A stretch of DNA of 64,000 bases, taken from positions 1,372,106-1,436,105 of the forward strand of contig JAJVDF010000248.1 of NCBI GenBank assembly GCA_022410635.1, in the 5' to 3' direction. Source of the DNA: Tretioscincus oriximinensis. Lineage: Eukaryota > Chordata > Lepidosauria > Squamata > Gymnophthalmidae. Below the pieces are notes generated by a model. The model did no database searches, was not told the DNA's origin, and was given only the letters and a program-made list of their open reading frames with translations. A program made the position numbers and the translations under genes. Positions 22,413 through 34,233 of this stretch are shown in pieces. Position 1 is the stretch's first letter. Every line of letters starts with the position of its first letter.

Positions 22413-22789
22413 TTTCCTAATTACTTTTCCATTGTTAAAAGGTTTGAAACTAACTAATGTTAGGTTTGACACTTTTTGCACATCATGTATAAGCATTGAG
22501 CAATTGAAGGGATGGCTGTATTACATATAAGCAACCATATTGTAACTGTTTCTTGTCTTTACATTATGTCTGGTCTATTGAGATCAGGGCTGTAAAAAGC
22601 CACCTCCATGTGGCTGCAGTAAATTGTGCTTTTCTGCATTTTTCTGAATCAAAGCTTTTCCAGATTAACTGCTAAAATTTCAAACANGTAGGAAGCAGTG
22701 TAGGGGAAATAGCTATTTTTCTGCTAGCATAACGCAAATGCTCTGAGCCTTGCACATACACACCCCTTATTCTAGGACATTTTGAGTTT

Positions 22790-23100
22790 TGAAGGTCTTT
22801 AGTGAGTGATTTTTTGAAAAATCTAAACTGTTAATGTCTGCTGGATCATCTTTGATCATTTCCAAAAAATGTAGAATATTAACTAAGCAATACTTTCCAT
22901 TATAGCTGGTTATCTTTGAGCAAGGTTTGCCTCTGTTTGGTAAGTTTAAACATAGTTTCTTCTATCTTCATCTGGAATGGATGTTAAACTGTTTGGCTAG
23001 TAATTTCCTAGATATCCGTTTGAGTTCTTTTTAAAAATTGGAGTTACATTAATCACCTTTCAATCTGAAACTACAGAAGCCAAGGATAATGACAAGTTAC
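22790..23100 (-). mobile_element. Old CR1/L3-like LINE, left piece
   Basis: This aligns in order with 49260-49510 of the better-preserved CR1: GGTTTGCCTCTGTTTGG, ATGTTAAACTGTTTGGCTAG and TTGGAGTTACATTAATCACC correspond to conserved RT-region blocks. The L1 at 23101-24840 has been inserted next to it. Confidence 0.55.
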
Positions 23101-24840
23101 ATTTTTTTAAATAATAAACTATTTGAAACAATAACAAAACATACATACAATAAACAAAGTACAGCATCCTGTTATATCAGAAATGCAACCGCAGAATATA
23201 CAATTTGTAGCTAACACATTCTTATCCAGCCTACTAATTTACAGTATTTTGCAAAGCGTGAATCAGTAACATCATCTAACGGAAATACAAGTAAATAGGA
23301 AAACCATTTGCTTAANTGATAGTTACAGAATGATGATTTAAAGGAACTGTTCGGCCGCAATGTGTTGTCTCGCGCAGGAGCTAGGAATAAAGGAGTCCAT
23401 TTATTCAGAAATTGGGCATCTGAGTCTTTTCCATAACTCTCCATTTTTTGTTGTTGAGTTGTAATCGAATCATTAAGGATGGCGGTCCAAACTTTATGGC
23501 GCCAGTTGGTATTGTTCATTTTGTCCACGCTCTTCCAGTTTTGTGCAATGGTGAGTTTTGCAGCAGTAAGAAGAGTTTTTATCAATAATCTAAGTTTATA
23601 GTGAGCTCCTTCAAACAGAAATAAAAATATCGAAGTGGGAGTAAGCTGTAGCGGCAACTTCATGATGACACTAATGTTGGCCTCGATCATGGACCAGAAG
23701 GAGTTAACGTTTGGGCAGCTCCACCACATGTGTATGTATGACCCAAAGGTTTTTGTACCCATGCCAGCAAATAGGTTTAATTGAATTATTGATCCTATGG
23801 AGTGAACCATACCTCTCAGGTACCATACCTTTAGAGAAAATTTCCTCTCAGTTGTGATTTATGCAAAGAATAAAAAGTAAGTGGTATACATTTCCATTCA
23901 TACTCAGAGAGTGCCAAATTGCATTCCGCTTCCCAAAAGCTTTTCATGAAGGGAAGATTTGAAGAGCTACTGTCTAAAAGAATGCGATANTTTTTAGAAA
24001 GCATTCTCTTGTCATCAAATGAATCATTTCTCAGCAAAACTTCAAATGAGGTTAGATCTCTGTTTTTCAAACATTTAAGTGAGACCTCTTTAAAGAATTT
24101 TGTAAGTGCTAAGATTTCTAATCACGAAGGTTTAGGGTCTTTGAGAGCTTCCACAATGGCAGTCCCAGATAGAGGTGAGTCAGGTATGTCTGACAGAGTT
24201 GTGTAATTAGTGAAAGTGAAACGGGACCATACAGATTTGTGGATCCAGTTGGGTGCATAGGGCAAGGAACTAAGTGGGGAGGGTAGAAAAGGCAGGGGAA
24301 CTTGTTTGTTTTGCAATTTCCTCCAAATAGAAAGAGTACATAACAGCATAGGTTTCCAACAGTGAGGTGCTTTTACGGAGTGAGAAGATGGAGACGATTT
24401 GAAGAGAGAAAGGAGGAATTGTCAGAAAGTTCAAGTTTTAGCCCATAAAGGTTTATGATCAGAACAAAGGGTAATAAAGCGGTGTAACTGAGTCGTATTA
24501 TAATATAGTTCCAAAGAGGGGTAGCTCCAGCCTCCCAGTTGCAGTGGTTTTCGATATATAGATTGTGCCAATCTAGGTTTCTTTTTACAAAAAATAAAAT
24601 TATCCAGACTTTTCCCCTAAATCTTTAATTGTTTTGAAGGAAGAAAAAAATGGGATACATTTAAATAGATATTGTAATCCTGGCAAGATTTGAATTTTCA
24701 TGGCCACAATTCTGCCAGCGAGAGACAAGAATTTATGCAATCTGACTTTTAAGCTTTTTGTTAACTTTTGAATGGATACCATCAATTTGTCAATAAAAAC
24801 TTGTACTTCTTGTCTTTCACTATTTACCTTGGTTCTACAA
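23101..24840 (-). mobile_element. L1 LINE, 5'-truncated (ORF2 C-terminal half)
   Basis: The minus strand encodes an L1 ORF2 tail. At 24600-24785 is the LAGRIVAMKIQILPGLQYLF block. At 23211-23810 is the terminal domain with YIHMWWSCPNVNSFW and LLTAAKLTIAQNW. A T-run at 23102-23110 marks the 3' poly(A). Several frameshifts and stops. It splits an older CR1/L3-like copy (22790-23100 and 24841-26050). Confidence 0.8.
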
Positions 24841-26050
24841 ATTCCCAGCCTCAGGCATCTGGCCTAAAATCTTTGCTGTGAAGATAAATGTGAATAATTT
24901 GTTCTCTTGGGTCTCCTTTTTTGTTCTCATCTTAACAAATCTTTGACTCCCTCATCTTCCAAGGAGTACCAACTTTCTGGCTAGCTTCCTCCTATTTAAT
25001 TTTTTTTTATTATCATCTTTAAAGTTTTGGCAATAGGTTCTTCAAGGTTTACTTTTACTTTTCTTACTTGCTCTTTGTATTTCATTTGCCATAATTTATC
25101 TTCCTTTTTCTTTTTTTAATTAGGAGAAGCCTTCTATTTTAAAGTATTTTTTCTGCCTTTAATAGCTGGACTTAGTAGTTCTTTTCTTAATTTTAGAAAT
25201 TTGCAACTTTTTATTATTTTGCTTTTATACAACAGCAAAGATTTCTAGAGAACATTTGACCTCTTAACTTTTCCTTTGAGTTTCCTTTTCATCAGTCTTC
25301 TCAATATTGAGAAGTTCTCCTTTTGGAAATAAAAAAATAACCTTGTTGGAATTATTTTGTAAGTTTTCATTTTTACAATGGTTGAATATACTGCATTATA
25401 ATCACTATTCCCAGTTTGTTCTATTGTGTGTTTATCTCTTTTTTATCTTGAGTGGTGCTTAAGAGAAAGACCAGGATGGCGTCAACCTTCATTAGTTTCT
25501 CAGTCAATTACTCCAAACTGCAATCATTTTAGGGTATCTAAAATTCTGATCTCTCTTTCTCTCTCTCATGGTTTGGGTCAACATTTACCCAGTCTGTTTG
25601 TGGACAACTGAAGACATGCATTGACTCAAGACTTCCCTGTTGGTTCTTTGATTTATTTCTTCATCTCTAGATCTTCTTGACCACTTTGATTAGGAGAATG
25701 ACAATATACTCCCAGTATTAACCTATTTTATAGCCTGGTATCTCGTCCCNAAGTAATTTTTTGAAACAGGCTCTCCCTCTATGGATCTCAAGATTTATTC
25801 TCTTTTACACACAGTGTAATATCTCATCCTGCATGCTGTTCTATGTGTTTTCTGAAAATGTTACAGCCAGGAATAATCACAGTTGTTGGCTATGCTTCAC
25901 TTACATCTATTATGTCTATACCATCTTTGCTGAGTATCTTTGCTATATTTTGTAATGGCTTTATTATTTTAAAAAGAGATAGAGAGATGTCTGATTTAGT
26001 TCTCTTTGTCATACAAATCCTGAAAGGAGATAATCTGATATAGTTCTAGA
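24841..26050 (-). mobile_element. Old CR1/L3-like LINE, right piece
   Basis: This strongly decayed antisense sequence runs parallel to 49500-50560 of the intact CR1. Recognisable blocks include ACTGCATTATAATCACTATT, AGACCAGGATGGCGTCAACC and TACTCCCAGTATTAACC. It lies to the right of the L1 insertion. Confidence 0.45.
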
Positions 26051-26877
26051 TATGTAGAAGCACAGAAAATTCTGAGAAGCTCACAGACTTCCAAGTACAT
26101 GAAAATGCCATCTTGCCATTAGTGGAGCTATGATACTTTTATAAAAAGATACCTATGCCTTTAATAATAATAATAATCCCTTGTTCCCAACCCTCCTGCT
26201 CCAGATTTTCCTCTACAAATCCCAATTCTCATCAAAATATTCAGCCTAGCTACACAGATGTCCATGCATTTATATTTCATGGGTAAAAATCTGTTTTGTA
26301 GAAGTACTCTGAGCAGCTGTTGATTTTTTAATGAAAGATAATTTTGTATTCATTTCTAAAATTTAATGTGTCATTTAAAAAGAACTTAACCGCAATCCCT
26401 GGACAATAATTAATTAGCTAGTGAAAGTAGAATGTTGGTTAATGTCATCTCATAAATATGCTGTGCATGTTCTAAGACTGAATTGGCAGGGGTATTTTGT
26501 ATTATGTGTAGTCCCTGCTGAGTGCTCTCTCTTGGTGTGGGATATGGAACATTAGTGTTATATCTTTGGAAGAACTTGGTGCTTCTCCTGCATCTTGAGT
26601 TCTCCCATAACTGTCTGAAACTTGGCTCTCAATACTAATTTAGAAATGAGAAACAACATGTACTGGGTTGATTCGCTCTTTGTTATGAACAATAAGATAA
26701 AAGATACATTTGCAACTTTTCAGCATAAACAATCTGATTTTTTAAATTAGGTTATTTTTCTGAACATAGCAGAACCTAGTTTTCAGAACAGGTCAATGGA
26801 AGAAGTTTGGCTGGACAAGTTAGGTTTTTTTGGCAAAGAGGTACAAAACAGAAACATAATTCCTAGTGTTTCCAGGT
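26051..26877. other. Intron 1, nothing recognised
   Basis: AT-rich with a short (AAT)n at about 26162-26176. No gene signal. Confidence 0.45.
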
Positions 26878-27100
26878 TTTATTTATTTATTTATTTATTT
26901 ATATTTATATTCTGCCCTATACCCAAAGGTGCCAGGGCGGAATACAGTAAGACCATAAAAATAAAACAGTGTCTTCAAGGAGAGAGGAATTTTGGCTCAG
27001 CCAAAGGTGAGGGTGATCAGATGCATCTTCACCAGGTGTCTGAACAAGTACAACTTGTACAGTTATCTTGGAAAATTGCACCCTTCCATGTTAATGTAGT
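26878..27100 (-). mobile_element. L2-like LINE 3' tail with (ATTT)n
   Basis: A (TTTA)n run at 26878-26905 is followed by TCTGCCCTATACCCAAAGG and TGCCAGGGCGGAATACAGTA, and then degenerate terminal-ORF sequence. Confidence 0.6.
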
Positions 27101-27281
27101 CCTTCTGATCTTTAAAATTTTACTCGAATCAATAGTAGTAGACAACCAAAATAATAACACATAAAATAGTAATTGTCAACCATAAAATCAGTTTTTAGAT
27201 GTATCCCCTATGTATTTTATTCTATTTTTGTATGATATGNTCAGTGGACTAATCATTAAACATATCTATCATAAAATCATA

Positions 27282-27460
27282 AATTTGGAAGACAGTTCCA
27301 GGATCTTTGGATCTAACCCCCTGCTCAATGGAGGATTCACTAAACCATCCCAGATAGTTTTTCTGTTTGAAGACTTCCAGTGAAGGAAAACCTGCCACCC
27401 TCTCTGGCAATATATTCCATTGGTTTATTACCCAGTCAGAATGGTACCCATTCTGGGAAC
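27282..27460 (-). mobile_element. CR1-family 3' fragment, divergent subfamily
   Basis: GGAAGACAGTTCCAGGATC, TCTAACCCCCTGCTCAATGG and CCCATTGG-type sequence resemble the antisense 3' end of another CR1 subfamily common in reptiles. Weak support. Confidence 0.4.
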
Positions 27461-28375
27461 TTTAGTATCCTAATGAATGTCTCTCTCAAGATCCTCCAAT
27501 TACTGTAAAATCCTCAATTAAAGAAAATAGTGGATGGTAGCATACTCTGAAATCAGTGGCCCTCTAGCAGCAGAAATCCTTTCTTCTTGGAACTGGAGAA
27601 GAAGGGAAACTAAAATGAACACATATTCCTTGCAAAGTTCTCATTAGTGTTCAAAAAGAAATTGCATTAGGAGAGCCAAATAGAAATCTGTTCAATTTTG
27701 TACCAGCAAATACAGTAAAGCTCCTTGAAACTTGGGGCTGGACAGCTCCCTGCAACAGTTCTGCTTGTTAAAAGTCATCCCGTTTAATCAGTTGGACAGC
27801 TCCCTAAATTTGGGATTAGGTGAGAATATGAGCAGTAGTGAAATGTGAGAAATGAAGGCAAGAAGAACTGATAGTTTTGATGTTGATGTACTGTACACCA
27901 AGATCACAGCAAAGTGGACAGTCAAATCCAGCATATAAAACTTTCCAAAAATAGTTTGCTTCTGAATTGCAGGATTCAGTATGGCAGGACTAGAAATGCA
28001 TTAGATGATACTAGTAATGGACACACTTGACTATAATATTCTAGATGCAGTCAGAGTTGGAGCTCACTGGCATCAATATAAAACCTCAGGGTTTTTAAAC
28101 CCATAGTGAGAGCCCAATTTCAGGAAAAAGCACTTTTTGTCAAATCTTTACTCCTATGATCACTGGCAAATTGGAGGAAGGATTTTGATAAAGGGTAATG
28201 AATAATTTGATATTCCTATTGCTAATGCTGCAATTCTGGTCAAATTTAGCATTCTCACTGATTGCTTTTAAACTAAAAATACAATTATCAGCAGAATGAA
28301 ATATAGATTTCTAGAGTAATGCACTGCTTAGTTAATTGTGTAATGCCACCTTTGCAGAACTTTCAGTGGGTGTTT
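27461..28375. other. Intron 1, nothing recognised
   Basis: No gene or repeat signature seen. Confidence 0.45.
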
Positions 28376-28445
28376 TATGTCTTTATTTACACTTATATGT
28401 TGCTTCGCATGCTGTCTCAAGGTGGAATACAATAATGAAAATATG
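28376..28445 (-). mobile_element. Degenerate L2-like tail
   Basis: CTTTATTTACACTTATATG and TCTCAAGGTGGAATACAATA retain the tail block in weak form. Confidence 0.35.
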
Positions 28446-28784
28446 TAAAAGGCCTTCCTTAGGAGAAAATATTGTACTGTCTTAGCTCTGTTTAATCTAG
28501 AAAAGTGATGAATGAGATCCATGTATAGAATTATACCATGGTGTAGACAAAATAAACAGGAAGGTACTTTTCTTCTTTTTCCAAAAAGTTGGAACCAGAG
28601 ATCACCCAATGAAGTTACCAATACTGAATGAAACAAGGGCAAAAGGGAGAATTAGCAGTGAATACTTTTATCAATAAACCACAGGTTAAATCAAGTATGT
28701 TAATAACGAAAGGGAAATTCGAAGTGATTATAGAGGACAGAATAGGGGGAGTTCCCCACCTTACAGGAGCATTATATTGTTTTT

Positions 28785-29560
28785 TTTTNATTGAAAATCA
28801 AGTTTAATAATTATTCCATACTATTTAGTAAATGGTATAATGACACCTCATTACATGAAGATACCTGGCACAAATGGGTCAATATAAACAGTATGGTTAA
28901 TCATTCTAAGATTAGGCAACTATGTATGAAATTGTTAGCTAGATGGTACAGAACACCTAACCAACTAGCCCATATTGGAGGAATGTCTCCATTATGTTGA
29001 CATGGATGTAATGAGGTGGGGTCTTATATCCACATTGAGTTTTGGCATACAATCACTGAGGAGGTGAATATCATCCTACAAAAAGAGTCCATTATCAGAA
29101 CAACTCTTGATTATGAATGATGCATTCCTGTTGAACCTTCAACTCCATAAAGAATATGTCCTTCATAAATGTATTTGGGCAGGTCAAATAACTATTGCCC
29201 AGGGGTAGAAGGACAAAGGGAAATGGTCAATACACTGTGGTTAAATTATCTAATAGAATTTTTTATTTATGATGTTTATCGTTATAAAAAGTTATGTTGG
29301 CAAGAAATACATGCTAATAATCAATGGCAATATCACTGACAAGATGTTATAGCGATTGGTGTTAACAGCGATAGATATCCTTTATTATCAAATGCTTTGA
29401 ATATGCTCTCCATACTGAACTTTATTTGATTGATCCTTAGTTGTATTTTTCGTGATATACTTATTTGCAGTTATATGATTGTCTGTGCAGGTGGGTGGGG
29501 GGATTTTTACGTATTTTGAGTTTTGTTTATATAATAAACAACAGAAAAAAGAAATATTAT
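28785..29560 (+). mobile_element. L1 LINE 3' fragment (sense to SRD5A2)
   Basis: The + strand encodes CMKLLARWYRTPNQLAHIG, then a degenerate GSYIHIEFWHTITEEVN block, as in L1 ORF2 C-termini. The end has ATAATAAACAACAGAAAAAAG, a typical A-rich L1 tail. One of the few LINEs in the gene on the coding strand. Confidence 0.65.
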
Positions 29561-29850
29561 TTTATACAATCGACAGTTAAACCTTGGAATTTACTATCAT
29601 GAAATGTGGTATTGGTTACTAGTTTGGTTTCAAAAACTATTTAGATCAATTAATGGAATTTTGGGCTATGAGTAGCTATTAGACCTGTTATCATTATAGG
29701 TGGTATACCTTAAAGACCAGCCTTTGTGGAACTATAAGCTTGGCAAGCTATAATTTAATTGTACGACTGTAGAGCTTGTTGGTCATTGTGAGAACTAGAT
29801 AGGCTGTGACTAAATAACCCCACTAGCCATTTTTATATTCTTAAGGGCAG

Positions 29851-30156
29851 TGTTAGATACCTATCCTATATTTCTGCTCTTCCCTTTTTTACCCTCTCCT
29901 TTGGTCTTTTGAATCACTTTGCGCGCCAGCGGGAGCTTTTCAGCAGGTGATTTAGATCTCATCATTGGCTTGTGGGCACCTTGGCCTTCCTTTATAATAC
30001 AGTTTCTCCTGTCACTTCCTGTTCTACCTCTTTAGTTACTACTGGAGTTAACTTCTGACTTCTGGCCTTATTACTGGACTTACCTTTTGAATAAACATCC
30101 TTCAACGAAACTGTTTACCTTTGTCGTCCTTGGATTGGAGCTCTACATTACTAACA
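29851..30156 (+). mobile_element. Solo LTR with 5-bp target duplication
   Basis: A 306-bp block begins TGTTAG and ends CTAACA, a 6-bp perfect inverted terminal repeat. It is flanked on both sides by GGCAG (29846-29850 and 30157-30161), a 5-bp target duplication. A TATA-like TTTATAATAC lies near 29992 and AATAAA near 30092, in LTR order for the + strand. It is most likely the product of LTR-LTR recombination of an LTR retrotransposon. The family is not assigned. Confidence 0.85.
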
Positions 30157-30316
30157 GGCAGAACCTATGAAGTTGGATCCCTGAAGATTTTATCCACATG
30201 TCAATCTTTCTCTTTCTGTTTCTCCAGATCAGATACCTTAACTTCAGAGAACGAAATCCAATCCCTGACTGTTAAAAGCCCACTGTACCGAACACAGACA
30301 TGATGCCTGCGTTACT

Positions 30317-30510
30317 ATTCCACCCTGTGCTTTGAGGTCTTAGGGCAAGTTACAAAAATGTAAAATGCATAGAAATGAAAATTAAAAACAAGCCAATTTA
30401 AACTGCAAAATGGTTGTTGCAGTTGACTATGTTTACATGCAATAAATGCTCCCAAAATAAAACCTGTGGTGTGATGGAAAGGGGCTAAGGTGCCATTTGG
30501 TTCCATGCAA
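30317..30510 (-). mobile_element. L2-like LINE 3' tail
   Basis: CCACCCTGTGCTTTGAGG and TCTTAGGGCAAGTTACAAAA are a degenerate antisense tail block. Confidence 0.45.
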
Positions 30511-30884
30511 GAGTTGTGCTGTTCACAGATACATGTTCATAAGACAGGCAACTGGTAGTACAACTCAATCCTCTGCACTCAGTGAGGCTTATTGCAGAAC
30601 ATATTCATAGTATTGGACCACCAAAGGTTGCAGAATTAAATATATATACTCTCTAATTACTCTAATCAGTGTGGCAAATTCAATGACATTCTAGTTCAGT
30701 ATTAAAGGAACTATATTGGCCATTCATAAATTCTTAAATAAGCTAAGTTGTTTGACTGAAAGGATACATCCTAAGCTGAAAAACTTGCACATATCTTGCT
30801 CACATCATCAGAATGTGATCTCCTAAAATCGTAAAGAACAGAGCTTAAGATAATTTATGTTACTGTTTGTTTAAATACATTTTT

Positions 30885-32130
30885 CCAACGCACTATAACC
30901 AAATTAACATATTAAAATAGCCAAAACTAAAATTAGGGAAGAGAAAGCATTTTTTTCAGCAAAGGTCAGGCTAAAGAAGTGTGACTTCAAGCATTTTCTG
31001 AATGCGCACAGAGATGGTGATGGACACATCACAAATGGGAGGCAAGTCCCATTGCCTGGAGGCTCCCATGAAGAATGTCCTAGCCTGAGTTCCCATCCTC
31101 TCTGTATAGCCAACCTCCTNTGCAGATCTTAAGATTTGGACAGATTGATATGGGAGAAGGTGTTTCTTTAGATATTTGGGGCCCAAGTTATATAAGGCTT
31201 TATAGGTTAGACTTAATACCTTGAATTGGGCTCAGTAGCAAATTGGCAGCCAGTAAATTGGCAGACTGGTGTGATATGTGCCCAGTTACTCATTCCAGCA
31301 AGTATTCTAGCTGCTACGTTCTGCACCAATTGCAGCTTCCAAACCATTTTCAAGGTCAGCCACATATAGACTGCATTACAATAGCTCAATCTGGAAGCTA
31401 CCAGAGCATCGATTACTGTGGCCAAATCATCCCTGTCCAGAAGTGGCCACAATTGGTGGCCGAGACATAGCTGGAAGTAGGTACTCCTGGCTACCACCTC
31501 CACCTGATATTCAAGTGTCAGTGCATGATCCAGAAGTACCCACAGACATTGCACCTATCCCTTATAGGGCAATTCAACCCCATCTAGGACATGATACCTC
31601 CCCACTTTATGGACTCGGGATGCTGTGACACATAACACCTTCTGTCTTGTCTGGATTCAGCTTCAATTTGTTGACCCTCATCGAGCCCATTACTGCCTTT
31701 GGGTGTACCTGTCATGACTTCAACCTCCTGATTCAGATGAAACAGGGATAGAGCTGAGTATCATCTGCATATTAATGACCACTCCAAATCTCCTGATGAT
31801 CTCTCCCAGTGGCTTCATATAGATGATAAACAACATAGAGGAGAGCATCGGCCTCTGAGGAAACTCACAAGTGAGCTCCCAGGGTATCGAGCATGATTCT
31901 CTCACCACCACTGTCTGGAAACGGTCTTGGAGGTAGGAGTGGAACCACGGCATGCCTTTGCAAGAGGATATCATAATCAATGGTATCAAAAGTCATGGAG
32001 AGGTCCAAGAGAACCAACGGAGGTGCATTGTCTCTGTATCTCTAATGGAGAATTATTTAGGAGTTATGACCAGGCCTGAAACCAAATTGAAATGGATCTA
32101 AATAATTAGTTTNTTCAAAGCATGTTTGCA
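30885..32130 (-). mobile_element. L2-like LINE with reverse transcriptase segment
   Basis: The minus strand carries two recognisable RT pieces. At 31720-31989 is WFHSYLQDRFQTVVV followed by a decayed PQR(G)PMLSSMLFIIYMKPLG block. At 31213-31554 is DRDDLATVIDALVASRLSYC and LQLVQNVAARILAG, the C-terminal motif of L2-type RTs. The catalytic Y-A-D-D region is frameshifted. Inactive. Confidence 0.75.
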
Positions 32131-32624
32131 ATTGAATAGCCACAGCTATATCAAAAGCAGTCTTGACCTTGGAAGAGAGATAAATGAATTTTTACCTCAA
32201 AAGTTCTTAATATTCTTACTAATATTTTCTCCATATGTTGTTCAAGAGCATGATTGTTGCCTCTATCATGTCTGTCTGTCTCATCTTTCTATACTGTGAG
32301 CAAATGGAAATATTTGTAATAGTATTCCTATTAGGATATAATGCATGCTGCTAAAAAGTCACTGATTTACCTCAACTACTTTCTGTTTACCATATGAACT
32401 GATATGAAAAGTAGATCATCATTTGAAGTCCACTAAGTAGCTGTTGACATTAATATTCCATACATTGCAAATCAATTACATAATACTTATTAACAAGGTC
32501 AAAATAGATGAAAAGAAGATATACTTTGTCTAGTGTGAACATCTATTGCACAAAGAACACTGGGATCTATTTCTACTTGTATCATATTGATATTTTCTTT
32601 TTTGTTTACTTTTTTGTCTTTCAG

Positions 32625-32788
32625 GACATTCATTTATCCATTTCTCAGAAGAGGCAGGCCATTTCCAATATGTACAATGTTTTTTGGATTCCTGTTCTGC
32701 ATCTATAATGGCTTCCTTCAGAGTTACTACATGATTTACTGTGCTGAATATCCTGATGACTGGTGCAATAATGCAAGATTTACGTCAG
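32625..32788 (+). CDS. SRD5A2: Steroid 5-alpha-reductase 2, coding exon 2
   Basis: This 164-nt exon lies between ...TTTCAG and |GTAGTT, completing codon 140 (Arg) and ending one base into codon 195. It encodes TFIYPFLRRGRPFP (141-154) and NGFLQSYYMIYCAEYPDDW (168-186), aligning without gaps to human exon 2. Gln172 corresponds to human Gln126 and Arg191 to human Arg145. The segment covers the membrane region after the catalytic Tyr137. Neighbouring intron 2 takes a CR1 insertion only 88 bp past the donor site. Confidence 0.95.
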
Positions 32789-32831
32789 GTAGTTACTGTA
32801 TACACTGTGTACACGATGTTAAGTATCTAGC

Positions 32832-32876
32832 TATGCAGCTGTATTGATCTCTGCCAAAATTCAGTGAGTGCCAAAT
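32832..32876. repeat. 45-bp target-site duplication, left copy
   Basis: Forty-five bases from TATGCAGCTG to GTGCCAAAT are repeated without a mismatch at 34189-34233. The pair brackets the CR1 insertion exactly. Confidence 0.93.
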
Positions 32877-34188
32877 GGTTAAGAACATAAGAAGAGCCAT
32901 ACTGGATAAGGCCACAGCCCATCAAGTCCAGCATTCTGTGTCACACAGAGGCCCACCAGATGCACCTGGGCAGTCCAAACAGAGGAAGCAAAATATGCAC
33001 CTTTTCATGACTCCCTGCAAATGGTATCTCAGGAGTCCTGCCTGTTGCTCCATCCCGGAGGCAACATCCAGACATCCATCCTAGTATCCATTTATACCAT
33101 TGGTATCCATAAACCTGTCTAGTCCTGTCTGGAAACTATCCAAGCTGTTAGCTACCACTACCTCTTCAGGAAGTAAATTCCACAGACTGATGACCCTCTG
33201 GGTGAAAAAATACTTTCCTTTGTCTGTTCTCACTTTTCTTCCCATCAGTTTTAAGGAGCGCCCTCTGGTCCTTGTGTTGTGTGATAGACAAAACATTTTT
33301 TCTTTGTTCACACTGTCCATCCCATGCATGATTTTGTACACTTCAATCAGATCACCTCTCAAGCGTTACCTTTCGAGGCTGAAGAGGCCCAGACGTTGCA
33401 GCCTGACTTCATAAGGGAGGTGCCCCAGACCCTTGATCATTTTTGTTGCCCTTTTCTGCACCTTCTCCAGTTCCAAAATATCCCTCTTGAGATGTGGTGA
33501 CTAGAATTGAACACAGTATTCCAAATGTGGCCTCACCACAGATTTCTAAAGAGGCAAAACAACATTTGCTGTCTTGTTTTCGATTCCTTTCCTAATTATT
33601 CCCAACATGGAATTTGCCTTTTTTGCTGCTGCTGCACACTGGGTTGACATTTTCATTGAATTGTCCACCAGCACCCCAAGATCCTTTTCTTGCTTGGTCA
33701 CAGAAAGCTTGGTTCCCATCAGGTGGTAGGAGTAGTTGGGGTTCTTTGCCCCAATGTGCATGACCTTGCACTTGCTTAAATTGAAGTGCATTTGCCACTT
33801 AGATGCCCACTCACTCAATTTCAGTAGATCACTTTTACAATCATTTTCAGTTTTCATTACCCTGAACAGTTTAGTGTTGTCAGCAAACTTGGCTGCTTCA
33901 CTATTCACCTCGGCATCCAAATCATTTATAAACATATTGAAAAGCAAGGGTCCCAGTACAGATCCCTAGGGTACCCCACTTCTTACCTCTTTNCACTCAG
34001 AGAACTGTCCATTTAATACTACCCTTTGTTTTCTATCTTTTAGCCAGTTTCCAATCCAGGACAAAGTCTGTCCTCTTATACCATGAGTATTGAGCTTTTT
34101 AAGAAGCCTTTGATGAGGGACTTTATCAAAAGCCTTCTAAAAATCTAGATAGACAATATCAACTGGATCCCCTTTATCTACATGTTTG
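32877..34188 (-). mobile_element. CR1 LINE, 5'-truncated, in SRD5A2 intron 2
   Basis: This is a 1.3-kb antisense CR1. Its 3' end is at the left (AAGAACATAAG repeats). RT codons at 33546-33947 read MLFNMFINDLDAEVNS, KFADNTKLF, KWQMHFNLSKCKVMHIG and KDLGVLVDNS. The catalytic F-A-D-D is F-A-D-N here. The right edge is an abrupt 5' truncation at 34188. It is closely related to 47971-51413. The perfect flanking duplication suggests it is fairly young, although the ORF is interrupted. Confidence 0.9.
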
Positions 34189-34233
34189 TATGCAGCTGTA
34201 TTGATCTCTGCCAAAATTCAGTGAGTGCCAAAT
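34189..34233. repeat. 45-bp target-site duplication, right copy
   Basis: Identical to 32832-32876. It directly follows the truncated 5' end of the CR1. Confidence 0.93.

Larger units (their letters stand above)
7913..32624 (+). other. SRD5A2: SRD5A2 intron 1 (24.7 kb)
   Basis: The intron has GT at 7913 and AG at 32623-32624, preceded by the pyrimidine-rich TTTACTTTTTTGTCTTTCAG. It is the largest intron and holds most of the retroelement debris in the left half. Nearly all LINE pieces inside it are antisense to the gene (exceptions: 16713-16810 and 28785-29560). No other exon-like sequence was recognised. Confidence 0.85.
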
